From assembly GCA_041395385.1 (NCBI GenBank), contig JAWLAN010000010.1, forward strand, positions 112,300 through 176,299: DNA of 64,000 bases, in the 5' to 3' direction. This DNA is from JAJVHZ01 sp041395385 (GTDB lineage Bacteria > Pseudomonadota > Gammaproteobacteria > JAJPIJ01). Shown here piece after piece: positions 36,211 to 44,308 of this stretch; position 1 is the first letter of the stretch, and every line of letters starts with the position of its first letter. A program made the position numbers and the translations under genes. The notes beneath the pieces are model-generated. The model was given only the letters and a program-made list of their open reading frames with translations. It had not been told where the DNA came from and ran no database searches.

Positions 36211-37859
36211 ATGTCATCGCCACTGACGACCGAGAGCGGCGCCGTGGCCGATCCGCACACCAACTCCGAAAGCCTTGCCGATCCCCGCGTCCTCGATCTG
36301 CTGCGATCGCATATCGCGGGGGAGGTTCTGACCGACACGGATGCGCGCAGCCCGTATGCGCGCGACGCCTCCCCTTACCGACAGATGCCGATGGCGGTGG
36401 TGCGTCCGCGCAATCGCGACGACGTCGTCGCGCTGGTGACGATCGCCGGCGAGCATCGCCTTCCGTTGATCGCACGCGCCGCGGGCACCAGTCTGGCCGG
36501 CCAATGCGTCGGCAACGGCATCGTCGTCGACATGGGCGCCCATCATCAGCGCATCGTCGAGTTCGATCCGGGTCCCGGCGGATCAGTCGAGCCGATCAGC
36601 GACGTCCTTAAATCGCCAGCTGGCGGCCCATCGACCGTAGTTCGCGCCCGACCCGTCGACGACGGATCGCTGCCAGGTGGGCGGCATGATCGGCAAATAA
36701 CGCCTGGGCCTGCATGCGGAGAGCTGCGACCACGCGCGAACACGTGCAGGCGTCAGGAACTGGTCCAGCCACGGCATTGCTGCCCATATGGACCGGCTGG
36801 CAGCCACGATCAACACCGGCTTACAGCTTTCCGTAGTCACGCAGACGACGTGAGGCAGGTTACGGCGGTGACGGCAATGGCGGCAACGCGGCCGCATGAT
36901 GCCATCATCGGGCTTCAACGCTGCGCGAGCAAACCGCCAGTTGGGCGTAAGGTCGCTGCGCTGATACCCAGCAGAGTGATGCCTTAAGAATCACAGAGGG
37001 CCCTTCAACCTGGCCGGACTGATCTGCGGATCCGAAGGCATGCCTGCCATCGTCAAACAGCGGCCACCCTCGGGCTGGTGGATACGGGAGGCGGTGCGCC
37101 TTTGCTGCCCATAGGCGCGCGGCGCTGCGCGCCGTGCCCGCGATAATGGACACCAGGCCGGCCGCGCTCGAGCTCCTCGACCGCGCCATCTTGCGCGTTG
37201 CGGATACGCACATCGAACACAGCGGCGGCCGCTGCTGGCTGCAAGGTGATCCGGGCGCCGTGCTGCTCGTGGAGTACGCGGGAGCCTCGCCCGATGCGGT
37301 GCAGGCGCGGGTCAGACAGCTGCAGCGGATGCATGCGCCGCGCGCCGCAACCGTGGCCGCCGGCGGCGACGTCGAGCGCGTGTGGGCGTTGCGGCGGGCG
37401 GCGCTGAAGATGCTGATGCAGGCCGAGGGCGGCCTGCGCGCATTCACCGGCATCGAGGATGCGGCCGTGTCGGTCGAGGATCTGGCGGATTATTACGTGG
37501 AGGTGCAGGCGCTGCTTGCCGCCGAGGGCCTGGCACACTATGTCTACGGGCCGGTGGGCATGGGCTCGTTGCATATCCGCCCCGAGCCGCGTAACGGGCG
37601 CGCGTACGGCCCGGAGGAGTTCGAGCGGCTGCTCGATGCGGTTGCCGCCATCACCGTTCGTCGCGGCGGCTCGTTCTCCTGCAAGCATGGCGACGGACGC
37701 ATGCGGGGCAAGTACCTCGAGGCGGTGCTGGGGTCGGAATCGGTGGCGGCGATGCGCCAGGTGAAGTCTGCATTCGACCCCGCCGCGACCCTCAACCCCG
37801 GAAAGATCCTCGACTGTCCGCCGCTGACTGGCGATCTCTTCCTGCAAGCTCCGCGCTGA
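36211..37859 (+). pseudogene. FAD-linked oxidase (GlcD/D-lactate dehydrogenase type), frameshifted
   Basis: The N-terminus from ATG 36211 reads VLDLLRSHIAGEVLTDTDAR, DASPYRQMPMAVVRPRN, and the FAD-binding LPLIARAAGTSLAGQCVGNG. From about 36590 to 37060 the same protein continues in changing frames: VGGMIG followed by an extra A (GGCAAATAAC), then PFNLAGLICGSEG. The C-terminal domain is continuous from about 37137 to 37859 (RAPAALELLD region, HIEHSGGRCWLQGD, FTGIEDAAVSVEDL, KHGDGRMRGKYLEAVLG, FDPAATLNPGKIL). The family oxidises 2-hydroxy acids such as glycolate or D-lactate. The last 68 bases overlap the converging phosphatase gene. In E. coli the related Ydij is of this type. Confidence 0.8.
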
Positions 37860-38826
37860 TGGCGGCCACGACGCGCGGGTGCCATTCCGGGCTCGCGCAC
37901 AGTATCCCGCCGTTGCGCTCCAGGCGCCGGCCGGCGCCAAAATCGAACGGGCGGCCGTGCATGTCGCTGACCCGGGCGCCGGCCTCCACGGCGATGATCT
38001 CACCGGGGGCATGATCCCAGATGTACTCCCGATCGTCCGGGCGCACCGGCATGCGCAGGTAGCAGTCGGCCTGGCCACGGGCGACGACGGCGTATTTGGC
38101 CTGGCTGTCCAGGTGGTAGCGCCGCGCCCCGCCCAGCGCCTCGACGACGCGCCCGACGGCGAGCTGATCGGAATGGCCCGAGGCGGCGGACTCGCAAAGC
38201 CGCAACATTCCGTCCGGGGGCGGCTCATAGCGGACGGGCTGCGGCACGCTCGCGGGATCGTCCACGGCGATGCTCCAGCATCCGCCGCCGCGGCGCGCGT
38301 GTACGATGAGGCCGTGGGGGTCGGGGTCGTCGAAGGGCCGCGCGAGATCGGCTGAGAGGTTCGGGCAGCCGAGAATCCCGAACTCGACCCTGCCGTCGAC
38401 GATCCAGGCGAGCGAGATGGCGTACTGCCCGTTGCGCATGAAACCCTTGGTGCCGTCGATGGGATCGAGCGTCCAGAACGCCCGGCCCGGCTCCTGACCT
38501 CCGATGTCGATCGCGGCGAGGGCGTCATCGACCGTGACGTCCGGCCACACCGGTCGAAGGCGCTCGAACATGACCCGGCGCAAGCCGGCCTGGTCATCGG
38601 CGCGTAGCATGGAGGCGCTTTCCTCCCCGACGACGACGACGGTCGGGTCGACGCTCGCCAGGCGGCGCGCTATGAGCGCCTGGGCGGCGAAATCGGCCAC
38701 GGTGACGGGGCTGCGATCGTCCTTGCGCAGGACGTCGCCCGTGCAGAGGTCGCGCTGCACCGCGCGCGTGACGGCGCACGCCTCGCGGACGGCGGCAATG
38801 GCGGATTCGAAGGCGCTGGCGGTCAT
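37792..38826 (-). CDS. Inositol monophosphatase-family phosphatase, CysQ/Hal2-like
   Basis: The 344-residue protein belongs to the lithium-sensitive phosphatase superfamily. Metal-binding residues are visible: E68-E69 in VVGEESAS, D121 and D124 in the signature LDPIDGTKGFM, and a C-terminal Asp in WDHAPGE (about residue 270). SPVTVADFAAQ at 40-50 is the first helix motif. The length and the order fit eukaryotic-type Hal2/SAL1 3'(2'),5'-bisphosphate nucleotidases better than bacterial CysQ (about 246), so the likely reaction is hydrolysis of PAP to AMP in sulfate assimilation; this is inference. The start is ATG 38826. Its C-terminus overlaps the preceding convergent gene by 68 bases. Confidence 0.85.
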   Translation of the reverse strand: MTASAFESAIAAVREACAVTRAVQRDLCTGDVLRKDDRSPVTVADFAAQALIARRLASVDPTVVVVGEESASMLRADDQAGLRRVMFERLRPVWPDVTVDDALAAIDIGGQEPGRAFWTLDPIDGTKGFMRNGQYAISLAWIVDGRVEFGILGCPNLSADLARPFDDPDPHGLIVHARRGGGCWSIAVDDPASVPQPVRYEPPPDGMLRLCESAASGHSDQLAVGRVVEALGGARRYHLDSQAKYAVVARGQADCYLRMPVRPDDREYIWDHAPGEIIAVEAGARVSDMHGRPFDFGAGRRLERNGGILCASPEWHPRVVAAISAELAGRDRQSAADSRGSFRG

Positions 38827-38888
38827 GGGCCTGCAGTCTCGCGGTCGGGGCGCGCATTATATGCATGCCGGCGGCACAGGCACGCATG

Positions 38889-38899
38889 TTGCAGTGCAA
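38889..38899. promoter_or_regulatory. Candidate PhaR operator upstream of phaE
   Basis: TTGCAGTGCAA is a perfect inverted repeat (TTGCA-G-TGCAA). PhaR-family repressors are known to bind TGC-rich sequences upstream of PHA genes, and the same TTGCAGTGCA occurs upstream of phaA (50342). It lies 82 bases before phaE. TATAAC and TATAAA follow within 35 bases and either could be a -10, but no -35 is convincing. Binding is an inference. Confidence 0.5.
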
Positions 38900-38980
38900 T
38901 ATAACGCATGCTAGGCTTTGATCTATAAATAGCTGCCGGGCCGACGGCGACGCGCCGCGGGCCGCCCCACACCAATCCGG

Positions 38981-40351
38981 ATGAACGACGCCATGAGCGA
39001 GAATCCCTCCCAAGCATCATCCTCCCCGCCTTGGAATGAACAGTGGCTGCAGGCACAGCGCGCCTATTGGGATGCGTGGCGCGCCGTCATGCCCGGCGCG
39101 GGCGGCGCCGGCGCAACGACGGCGGCCAACCCCTGGGCGCAGGCCCTGGAGAACTGGTGGAAATCCCTCGGCGGCGGCATGAAGGGCGACAGTGCCGAGG
39201 TATTCGCGCGCATGATGGAGCAGGGCAAGGCCTTCTTCGATCTGGGCCAGCAGATGAACGAGCTGCTGCGCGCCGTGACTGACAGCACCGCGGCCGGCGC
39301 CCAATGGCAGGAGGTGCTGAAGCAGCGCTTCGATGCCATGAAGGCGTCGATGTCCATGCACCAGAGCAGCGAGTGGGCCGAGAGCGTCCAGCGCATGGGT
39401 GCCTTCTTCGAACTGCCGCTCGACATGTGGCGGCGCATGTGTTCCGGGGCCTCGATGCTTCCCGGGGATTGCCTGGAGGCGTTTCACTCGCAGGTGATCG
39501 AGGGCATACACGAGAAGTTCCACGGCGACATGGACCGTTTCCTCTCGGTCCCCGGCGTCGGATACACGCGCGAGAGCCAGGAGCAGGTGCAGCAGTTCGC
39601 GAAGCTGACGCTCGATTACCAGAAGGCGATGCAGGAGTACCTCAACGCGCACGCCAAGCTCGGCGCCGACGCGCTCGATCGGCTCTACCGCAAGATCATC
39701 GCGGTCACGGAGAAAGGCGAGCAGATCACGAGTCTGCGCCAGCTCTATGATCTGTGGGTGGACGCCAGCGAAGAGGTGTACGGCAGCTTCGCGATGTCGC
39801 CGTCGTTCCAGGAGGTCTACGCCAAGATGGTCAACGCGCTGATGCGGGTGAAGATGCACGCGCGCTCGATGGTCGACGAGGTACTCGGCGCGTTCAACAT
39901 GCCTACGCGGCGCGAGATGAATACCATCCTGAAGCGGCAGCAGGAACTGCGCCGGGAGCTGCGCGCACTCCACAAGGGTCGGGGCGACGGGACGCCGCCG
40001 CCGCGCGGAAGGCGCAACGGCTCGGACACCGACGCCGAGGAGATCAACATCCTTCGCGGCGAGCTCGCCGCGCTGCGCGAGCAGGTGGGCGCGCTGCAGA
40101 CGGCGCTGGCCAAGGGCGGCGCAGCGGCGGCGGAGCCGGCCGGCAACACGGCACCGGTGGTGGCCATCCGCAAGCCGCGCCGCTCCCCTGCGCTGCGGGC
40201 GGTGAAGACGGAAGCGCCCAAGAAGGCCGCGCGCGCGCAGCGCGCCAAGTCGGCCGTCGCCAAGCCGCCGTCGAGCTGGGATATCGGCAGCATCGTCAAG
40301 GACGCCACCGTCACGCCGATAGACTCCACCCGCAGCGGCAACAAGCGATAA
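38981..40351 (+). CDS. phaE: Class III PHA synthase subunit PhaE, with basic C-terminal tail
   Basis: PhaE is the non-catalytic partner of PhaC in class III polyhydroxyalkanoate synthases; the complex forms granules. The 456-residue protein is recognisable by NEQWLQAQRAYWDAW at the N-terminus and the PhaE helical body (about 100-330), including FMPTREMNTIL-type FNMPTRREMNTILKRQQEL near 306-324, the conserved C-terminal signature. Beyond that, about 120 extra residues contain a coiled coil (INILRGELAALREQVGAL) and an Ala/Lys/Arg-rich tail (KKAARAQRAKSAVAK). A. vinosum PhaE has about 357 residues. phaC follows after 36 bases, as usual. Confidence 0.9.
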   Translation: MNDAMSENPSQASSSPPWNEQWLQAQRAYWDAWRAVMPGAGGAGATTAANPWAQALENWWKSLGGGMKGDSAEVFARMMEQGKAFFDLGQQMNELLRAVTDSTAAGAQWQEVLKQRFDAMKASMSMHQSSEWAESVQRMGAFFELPLDMWRRMCSGASMLPGDCLEAFHSQVIEGIHEKFHGDMDRFLSVPGVGYTRESQEQVQQFAKLTLDYQKAMQEYLNAHAKLGADALDRLYRKIIAVTEKGEQITSLRQLYDLWVDASEEVYGSFAMSPSFQEVYAKMVNALMRVKMHARSMVDEVLGAFNMPTRREMNTILKRQQELRRELRALHKGRGDGTPPPRGRRNGSDTDAEEINILRGELAALREQVGALQTALAKGGAAAAEPAGNTAPVVAIRKPRRSPALRAVKTEAPKKAARAQRAKSAVAKPPSSWDIGSIVKDATVTPIDSTRSGNKR

Positions 40352-40387
40352 CCCGTTTACGGTACCACCGTTGAGGAGCAGCGATAC

Positions 40388-41452
40388 ATGATGCCTTTCC
40401 AGATCAAGCCCGATGAGGCGCTCAAGGAGGTTCAGCAGGTCGGTGAGAAGCTGGCCAAGGGCTTCAAGACCCTGAGCGAGCTCGGCGATATCGAGGTCGG
40501 CTGCACGCCCAAGGAGGCGATCTATCACGAGGACAAGGCGACGCTGTATCACTTCATGCCCTTCGCGGAGATCAAGAACAGGACGCCGCTGCTGGTGATC
40601 TACGCGCTGGTGAACCGGCCGTACATGGCGGATCTGCAGATGGACCGTTCGATGATCCGCGGCCTCATGCAGGGCGGCGAGGACGTGTATCTCATCGACT
40701 GGGGCTACCCGGACGGCGGCGATCGCTTCCTGACGCTGGATGACTACATCAACGGTTACATCGACAACTGCGTCGACGTGCTGCGCAAGCGACACGGCGT
40801 GGACGCCATCAACATCCTTGGAATCTGCCAGGGCGGCGCCTTCAGCCTCTGCTACGCCTCGCTGCATCCCGAGAAGGTCAAGAACCTGGTCACGACCGTC
40901 ACGCCGGTGGATTTCCACACCGAGAAAGACATGTTGAGCCACTGGGTGCGCAACGTCGATATCGACCTCGTGATCGACACCATGGGCAACGTGCCGGGGG
41001 AAATGCTCAACTTCACCTTTCTCTCGCTGATGCCGTTTCGGCTCTCCGGGCAGAAGTACCTGGACATGATCAACACCCTGGACGATCCGACTGCGGCGAA
41101 GAACTTCATGCGCATGGAGAAGTGGATCTTCGACAGTCCGGATCAGGCCGGCGAGGCCTATCGGCAGTTCATCAAGGACTTCTACCAGGGCAACAAGCTC
41201 ATCAAGGGCGAGGTGATGCTGGGCGAGAAGCAGGTAAAGCTCTCGAACGTGACCATGCCGGTGCTGAACATCTTCGCGAGCGCCGACCACCTAGTGCCCC
41301 CGGCATCTTCGCGCGCGCTCGAGCGCTTCGTAGGCACCAAGGATTACACGGCGCTGGAGTTCCCGGGAGGTCATATCGGGATATACGTCAGCGGCAAGGC
41401 TCAGAAGATGATCCCACCGGCTGTCTGCGAGTGGCTGGGCAAGCGCAGCTGA
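40388..41452 (+). CDS. phaC: Class III PHA synthase catalytic subunit PhaC
   Basis: PhaC polymerises (R)-3-hydroxyacyl-CoA into PHA on the granule surface. The 354-residue length is that of class III enzymes. The alpha/beta-hydrolase catalytic triad is clear: C148 in the lipase-like box GICQGG, D300 in FASADHLVPP and H329 in FPGGHIGIYV. VYLIDWGYPDGGDRF and SLMPFRLSGQKYLDM are family blocks. The start MMPFQIKPDEAL is preceded by GAGGAG. It is transcribed with phaE. Substrate preference is short-chain (3-hydroxybutyrate) in the characterised class III enzymes. Confidence 0.96.
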   Translation: MMPFQIKPDEALKEVQQVGEKLAKGFKTLSELGDIEVGCTPKEAIYHEDKATLYHFMPFAEIKNRTPLLVIYALVNRPYMADLQMDRSMIRGLMQGGEDVYLIDWGYPDGGDRFLTLDDYINGYIDNCVDVLRKRHGVDAINILGICQGGAFSLCYASLHPEKVKNLVTTVTPVDFHTEKDMLSHWVRNVDIDLVIDTMGNVPGEMLNFTFLSLMPFRLSGQKYLDMINTLDDPTAAKNFMRMEKWIFDSPDQAGEAYRQFIKDFYQGNKLIKGEVMLGEKQVKLSNVTMPVLNIFASADHLVPPASSRALERFVGTKDYTALEFPGGHIGIYVSGKAQKMIPPAVCEWLGKRS

Positions 41453-41505
41453 TCGACCGGCCATCCCCGGCGCCGCGGGGCGCCGACGCCTGATCCCCCC
41501 TCGTC

Positions 41506-41529
41506 GGTGGGCCGCGGTCGAGGCCCACC
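41506..41529. terminator. Hairpin between phaC and panE
   Basis: GGTGGGCC (41506-41513) and GGCCCACC (41522-41529) form a perfect 8-bp stem between convergent genes. No T-run follows on either strand, so termination is not certain. Confidence 0.3.
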
Positions 41530-41581
41530 TGCTTACCGCGCCGCCGCCAGCCGTTCCCGCCGCCCCATCGCGGCGCGGTGC

Positions 41582-42511
41582 TCAGTCGACGGCGCGTGCG
41601 CGGCGCAGTTCGTACGCCCGCATGTGGGTGCAGGCGACCGCGAGCAGCGGCGCCGGTGTGCCCGCTGCGCCCGCCCGCCGCACCATGTCGCCGATCACGT
41701 GTTCGGCCTCGGTCGCTCCGCCGCGTTCGACGTCTCGAAGCATGGAGGCGGTGAGGGTGGATTCCGGGTCGGTAAGCAGTCGCCGGTATTCGGCCAGACT
41801 GCCGGCACCGGGAGCATGACGGTTGGCGGCGGCGATCCGTACGCATTCCGAGAGCAGCCCCGATATCAGCTGCTCGCCGCCCTCGGATCTCACGATATCG
41901 CCGATGCTGGCCCGCATCAGGCACGTCGCCGACGCGAGCGTTGCCAGGAAGACGAACTTCTCCCACATCTCCTGTTCGATGTCATCGGAGACGGAGAACT
42001 CCACGCTGGTGCCCGCCAGAGTGGCGGCCAGCGTCGCGAGCACCTCTGATCCATTGGTGCCGCGGCTGCCGATGGTGAACCGGTTCATGGCGTTGAGATG
42101 CTCGATGGTGCCGTCGGGCAGGAGCGTGATCGCCATGTGCGCCAGACCGCCGTGGACGGCCTCGCGACCGAAGCACGCATCGAGCGCGTCCAGATGCGCC
42201 ACCCCATTGAGCAGCGGGATGACGGCCGTGCGGGGACCGATCGCCGGCGCAATCGCGTTGATGGCCGCATGCAGGTCGTAGGACTTGCAGGCGAGCATGA
42301 CGGCGTCGTAGCCACCAGCCAGCTCGCCGCTGACGACCACCCTCGGCTTGATGCGGGTGTCGCCGAGCGGACTGGCTATTCGCAGACCGTCATCGCGCAA
42401 TTGCCTGGCCCGGGCCGGACGCGCCAGGAAGGTGACGTCGCCGCCGGCTTCATGAAGGCGGGCGCCGAAGTATCCGCCGACACCTCCGGCGCCCAGGATG
42501 AGCACACGCAT
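41582..42511 (-). CDS. panE: 2-dehydropantoate 2-reductase
   Basis: The ketopantoate reductase family makes pantoate with NADPH for coenzyme A synthesis. The 309-residue protein has the Rossmann motif LILGAGGVGGYFGARL (5-20), the central MLACKSYDLHAAI (catalytic Lys about residue 75), GVAHLDAL, and the C-terminal domain with WEKFVFLATLASATCLMRAS (conserved Lys) and TASMLRDVERGG, the pattern for substrate binding. The size fits the family. PanE-like proteins have many paralogues, so a different 2-keto acid is possible. It converges on phaC. Confidence 0.85.
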   Translation of the reverse strand: MRVLILGAGGVGGYFGARLHEAGGDVTFLARPARARQLRDDGLRIASPLGDTRIKPRVVVSGELAGGYDAVMLACKSYDLHAAINAIAPAIGPRTAVIPLLNGVAHLDALDACFGREAVHGGLAHMAITLLPDGTIEHLNAMNRFTIGSRGTNGSEVLATLAATLAGTSVEFSVSDDIEQEMWEKFVFLATLASATCLMRASIGDIVRSEGGEQLISGLLSECVRIAAANRHAPGAGSLAEYRRLLTDPESTLTASMLRDVERGGATEAEHVIGDMVRRAGAAGTPAPLLAVACTHMRAYELRRARAVD

Positions 42512-42549
42512 GGAAGATCGCGGGGCGGGCGTATCGCCTGTCGCGCCGT

Positions 42550-42762
42550 TCAGCCCTCCTTGACCAGCAGGACGTTGACGGCCTTGACGACCACGCGAAC
42601 CGTATCGCCCTTCTTCAGTTTCAGGTCCTTGAGCGAATCGATGGTCATGACCGAGCTCACGAGTCCGTCGGCATTGAGCGTGACATCCACCTGCGACATC
42701 AGCTTGCCCTTCTTGATGGACTTGACCTTGCCGGTGAGCTGATTGCGTGCGCCGTAACGCAT
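42550..42762 (-). CDS. Molybdopterin-binding protein (Mop/TOBE, molbindin)
   Basis: The 70-residue protein is one TOBE domain: MRYGARNQLTGKVKSIKKGK, MSQVDVTLNADGLVSSVMT, LKKGDTVRVVVKAVNVLLVK. Molbindins bind molybdate, probably for storage in the cytoplasm, as oligomers. The start is ATG 42762 with GGGGG ahead of it; the frame runs further upstream without homology. No mod transport genes are near. Confidence 0.9.
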   Translation of the reverse strand: MRYGARNQLTGKVKSIKKGKLMSQVDVTLNADGLVSSVMTIDSLKDLKLKKGDTVRVVVKAVNVLLVKEG

Positions 42763-42844
42763 GGGAACCCCCTGATGTGATTTCCGGTTGACGATGAGTT
42801 GTGTGCGGGGCGTGGTCGGCTCGTTGCGCTCGCGGCTCGCGTCC

Positions 42845-43522
42845 CTAGCTAGAGGATAGACCATCGCCGTGGCGGCGCTTCAGGGCCTCGAGCTCGGCGC
42901 GCAGTTCCCGCACCTCGTCCTCGAGGCGGGCGAGGCGATCCGCCTGCGGGGCGAAACGCGGCGTCGCCGGCGGCGGCGGCTCCAGAGCCTCGCCGTCGGC
43001 CACGGCAGCGGGCTCCTCGCCGAAAAGATGGGCGTAGCGCGAGTCCCGGCGCCCGGGTTCGCGCGGCAGCCGCACCACGAATGGGCCATCCTCGCGCAGG
43101 GCGAGCCGCCGCAGTGCATCTTCGACCTCCGCCAGGTCGGCGAAGTCGGCCATTCGGGCGGCGTGCGCGCGGAGCTCTCCGGGCGTCTGCGGGCCGCGCA
43201 GGATGAGCTCGCAGAGTATGCCAAGCTCCTGGGCGCTGAGCTTCAGCGAGCCATGCTCGGTGTTGCAGAAGCGGTGCTGGTACTTTGGAACCCGGCTGCC
43301 GAACCCTGATTTCTCCATCACCAGGTGCCGCCGCGCCAGATCCTCAAGCGCGCGCTGCACCTCGGCCTCGTCCAGATGCATCACGGGATCGCGGTTGCTC
43401 TTCTGATTGCAGGCATTGGTCAGCGCGTTGAGCGAAAGCGGATACTGTTCCGGGGTCGTGATCTGCTTCTCGACGAGGCAACCGATGACGCGGGCCTCGA
43501 TGGGACTGAGTCTGTTTGCCAT
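42845..43522 (-). CDS. YceH family (DUF480) winged-helix protein
   Basis: The 225-residue protein has the DUF480 N-terminus, LSPIEARVIGCLVEKQITTP and YPLSLNALTNACNQKSNRDP, two winged-helix repeats (about 5-80 and 90-160), and a C-terminal coiled coil (RLARLEDEVRELRAELEALK). The family is conserved in gammaproteobacteria and is of unknown function, possibly DNA-binding. ATG 43522 was chosen over the GTG at 43528. The gene is 150 bases from a DUF6489-type gene on the same strand. Confidence 0.9.
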   Translation of the reverse strand: MANRLSPIEARVIGCLVEKQITTPEQYPLSLNALTNACNQKSNRDPVMHLDEAEVQRALEDLARRHLVMEKSGFGSRVPKYQHRFCNTEHGSLKLSAQELGILCELILRGPQTPGELRAHAARMADFADLAEVEDALRRLALREDGPFVVRLPREPGRRDSRYAHLFGEEPAAVADGEALEPPPPATPRFAPQADRLARLEDEVRELRAELEALKRRHGDGLSSS

Positions 43523-43680
43523 CGGCACAGGATAACACCGCGGTCAGTCGGCTCGAATTCCTGCGCACCGCGTTTCCGGCGGGGCGGACGGGATCCCTCC
43601 GGGGGCGCATCCACCAGCCGATGTCTCGCTGCGCGAAGATGCGGCTCCCGGCAGCCGCGGACGGTCCCGGTCGCGGCCCG

Positions 43681-43941
43681 TCATTCGCCCTTCTCGGCCT
43701 TCGTGCCGCTGCTCGAGAATGCGCCCCAGAAGTTCTTCTGCATGGCGTCGAACATCTTCATCTGCTGGGCGAATGCCGGATTGAGCATCATCAGCGTGGT
43801 CGGATCCATCGCCTCCATGCCCTGTTTCAGCCTGGCCTGCACCTGCGCGAGCCATTCCTGTTGAAGCGGACCGAGGTCGGGCAGGCCGAAAAACGTGCGC
43901 ATCTCTTCGGGGGTGGTGTCGATGGTGACTATGATCTTCAT
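43681..43941 (-). CDS. DUF6489-type small protein
   Basis: The 86-residue protein starts MKIIVTIDTTPEEMRTFFGL and continues as mostly amphipathic helix (QQEWLAQVQARLKQGMEAMD, MKMFDAMQKNFWGAFSSS). It resembles the DUF6489 family. The C-terminal helix pattern is phasin-like (Met, Phe, Trp, Ala on one face), and the gene lies between the phaEC and phaBRBA clusters next to pckG, so a granule role is conceivable; this is inference. ATG 43941 with GGAGTCATCC upstream is the start. Confidence 0.7.
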   Translation of the reverse strand: MKIIVTIDTTPEEMRTFFGLPDLGPLQQEWLAQVQARLKQGMEAMDPTTLMMLNPAFAQQMKMFDAMQKNFWGAFSSSGTKAEKGE

Positions 43942-44308
43942 GGATGACTCCGTGGGTCGGGGCGGCGCTCGTTGGCTGCGTCGCGGGCTCCACAGTATGG
44001 CACGCACGAAAGCGGTATCGGCCCGTGGGCGATCGCGCGCACCCGCATGGCGTCCACGGCGGTCCCGGAGATTGCCGCCACACCCCCAACAAGTGGCTTG
44101 GGCATCGTCAGGGAATGCGCGCAAATTCAGCGAGATAGGCGACGCGCGCCCGCTGCATTCGCAAGCCGCCGGCGGGCCGCGTGCGCGGGCTGCGCGGGGC
44201 CGGCCGCGTGCGCTCCTCGCCGCTTGTTGGATGCGGGCCCATTCGGTAAAGTGCAGGGCCCTTTAGACCATAACCAGATCGATCTCGAGAGTTCGGAGGC
44301 TCTTTCAC
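43942..44308. other. Divergent region between the DUF6489-type gene and pckG
   Basis: No gene is recognisable in these 367 bases. The part near pckG contains TTGTTG (44224-44229), 17 bases, TAAAGT (44247-44252), a candidate promoter. Two GGGCCC palindromes flank the -10 at 44235 and 44256, 21 bases apart (two helical turns). A ribosome binding site GGAGG precedes the pckG ATG. Confidence 0.45.
44224..44252 (+). promoter_or_regulatory. Candidate sigma-70 promoter of pckG
   Basis: TTGTTG and TAAAGT with a 17-base spacer, 57 bases before the pckG start; both hexamers match the consensus only partly (3/6 and 4/6). Confidence 0.4.

Noticed and set aside
39017..41290. Minus-strand frame of 757 codons over phaE-phaC
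   Set aside because: It is the shadow of two genes with clear homology, and would cross their intergenic gap.
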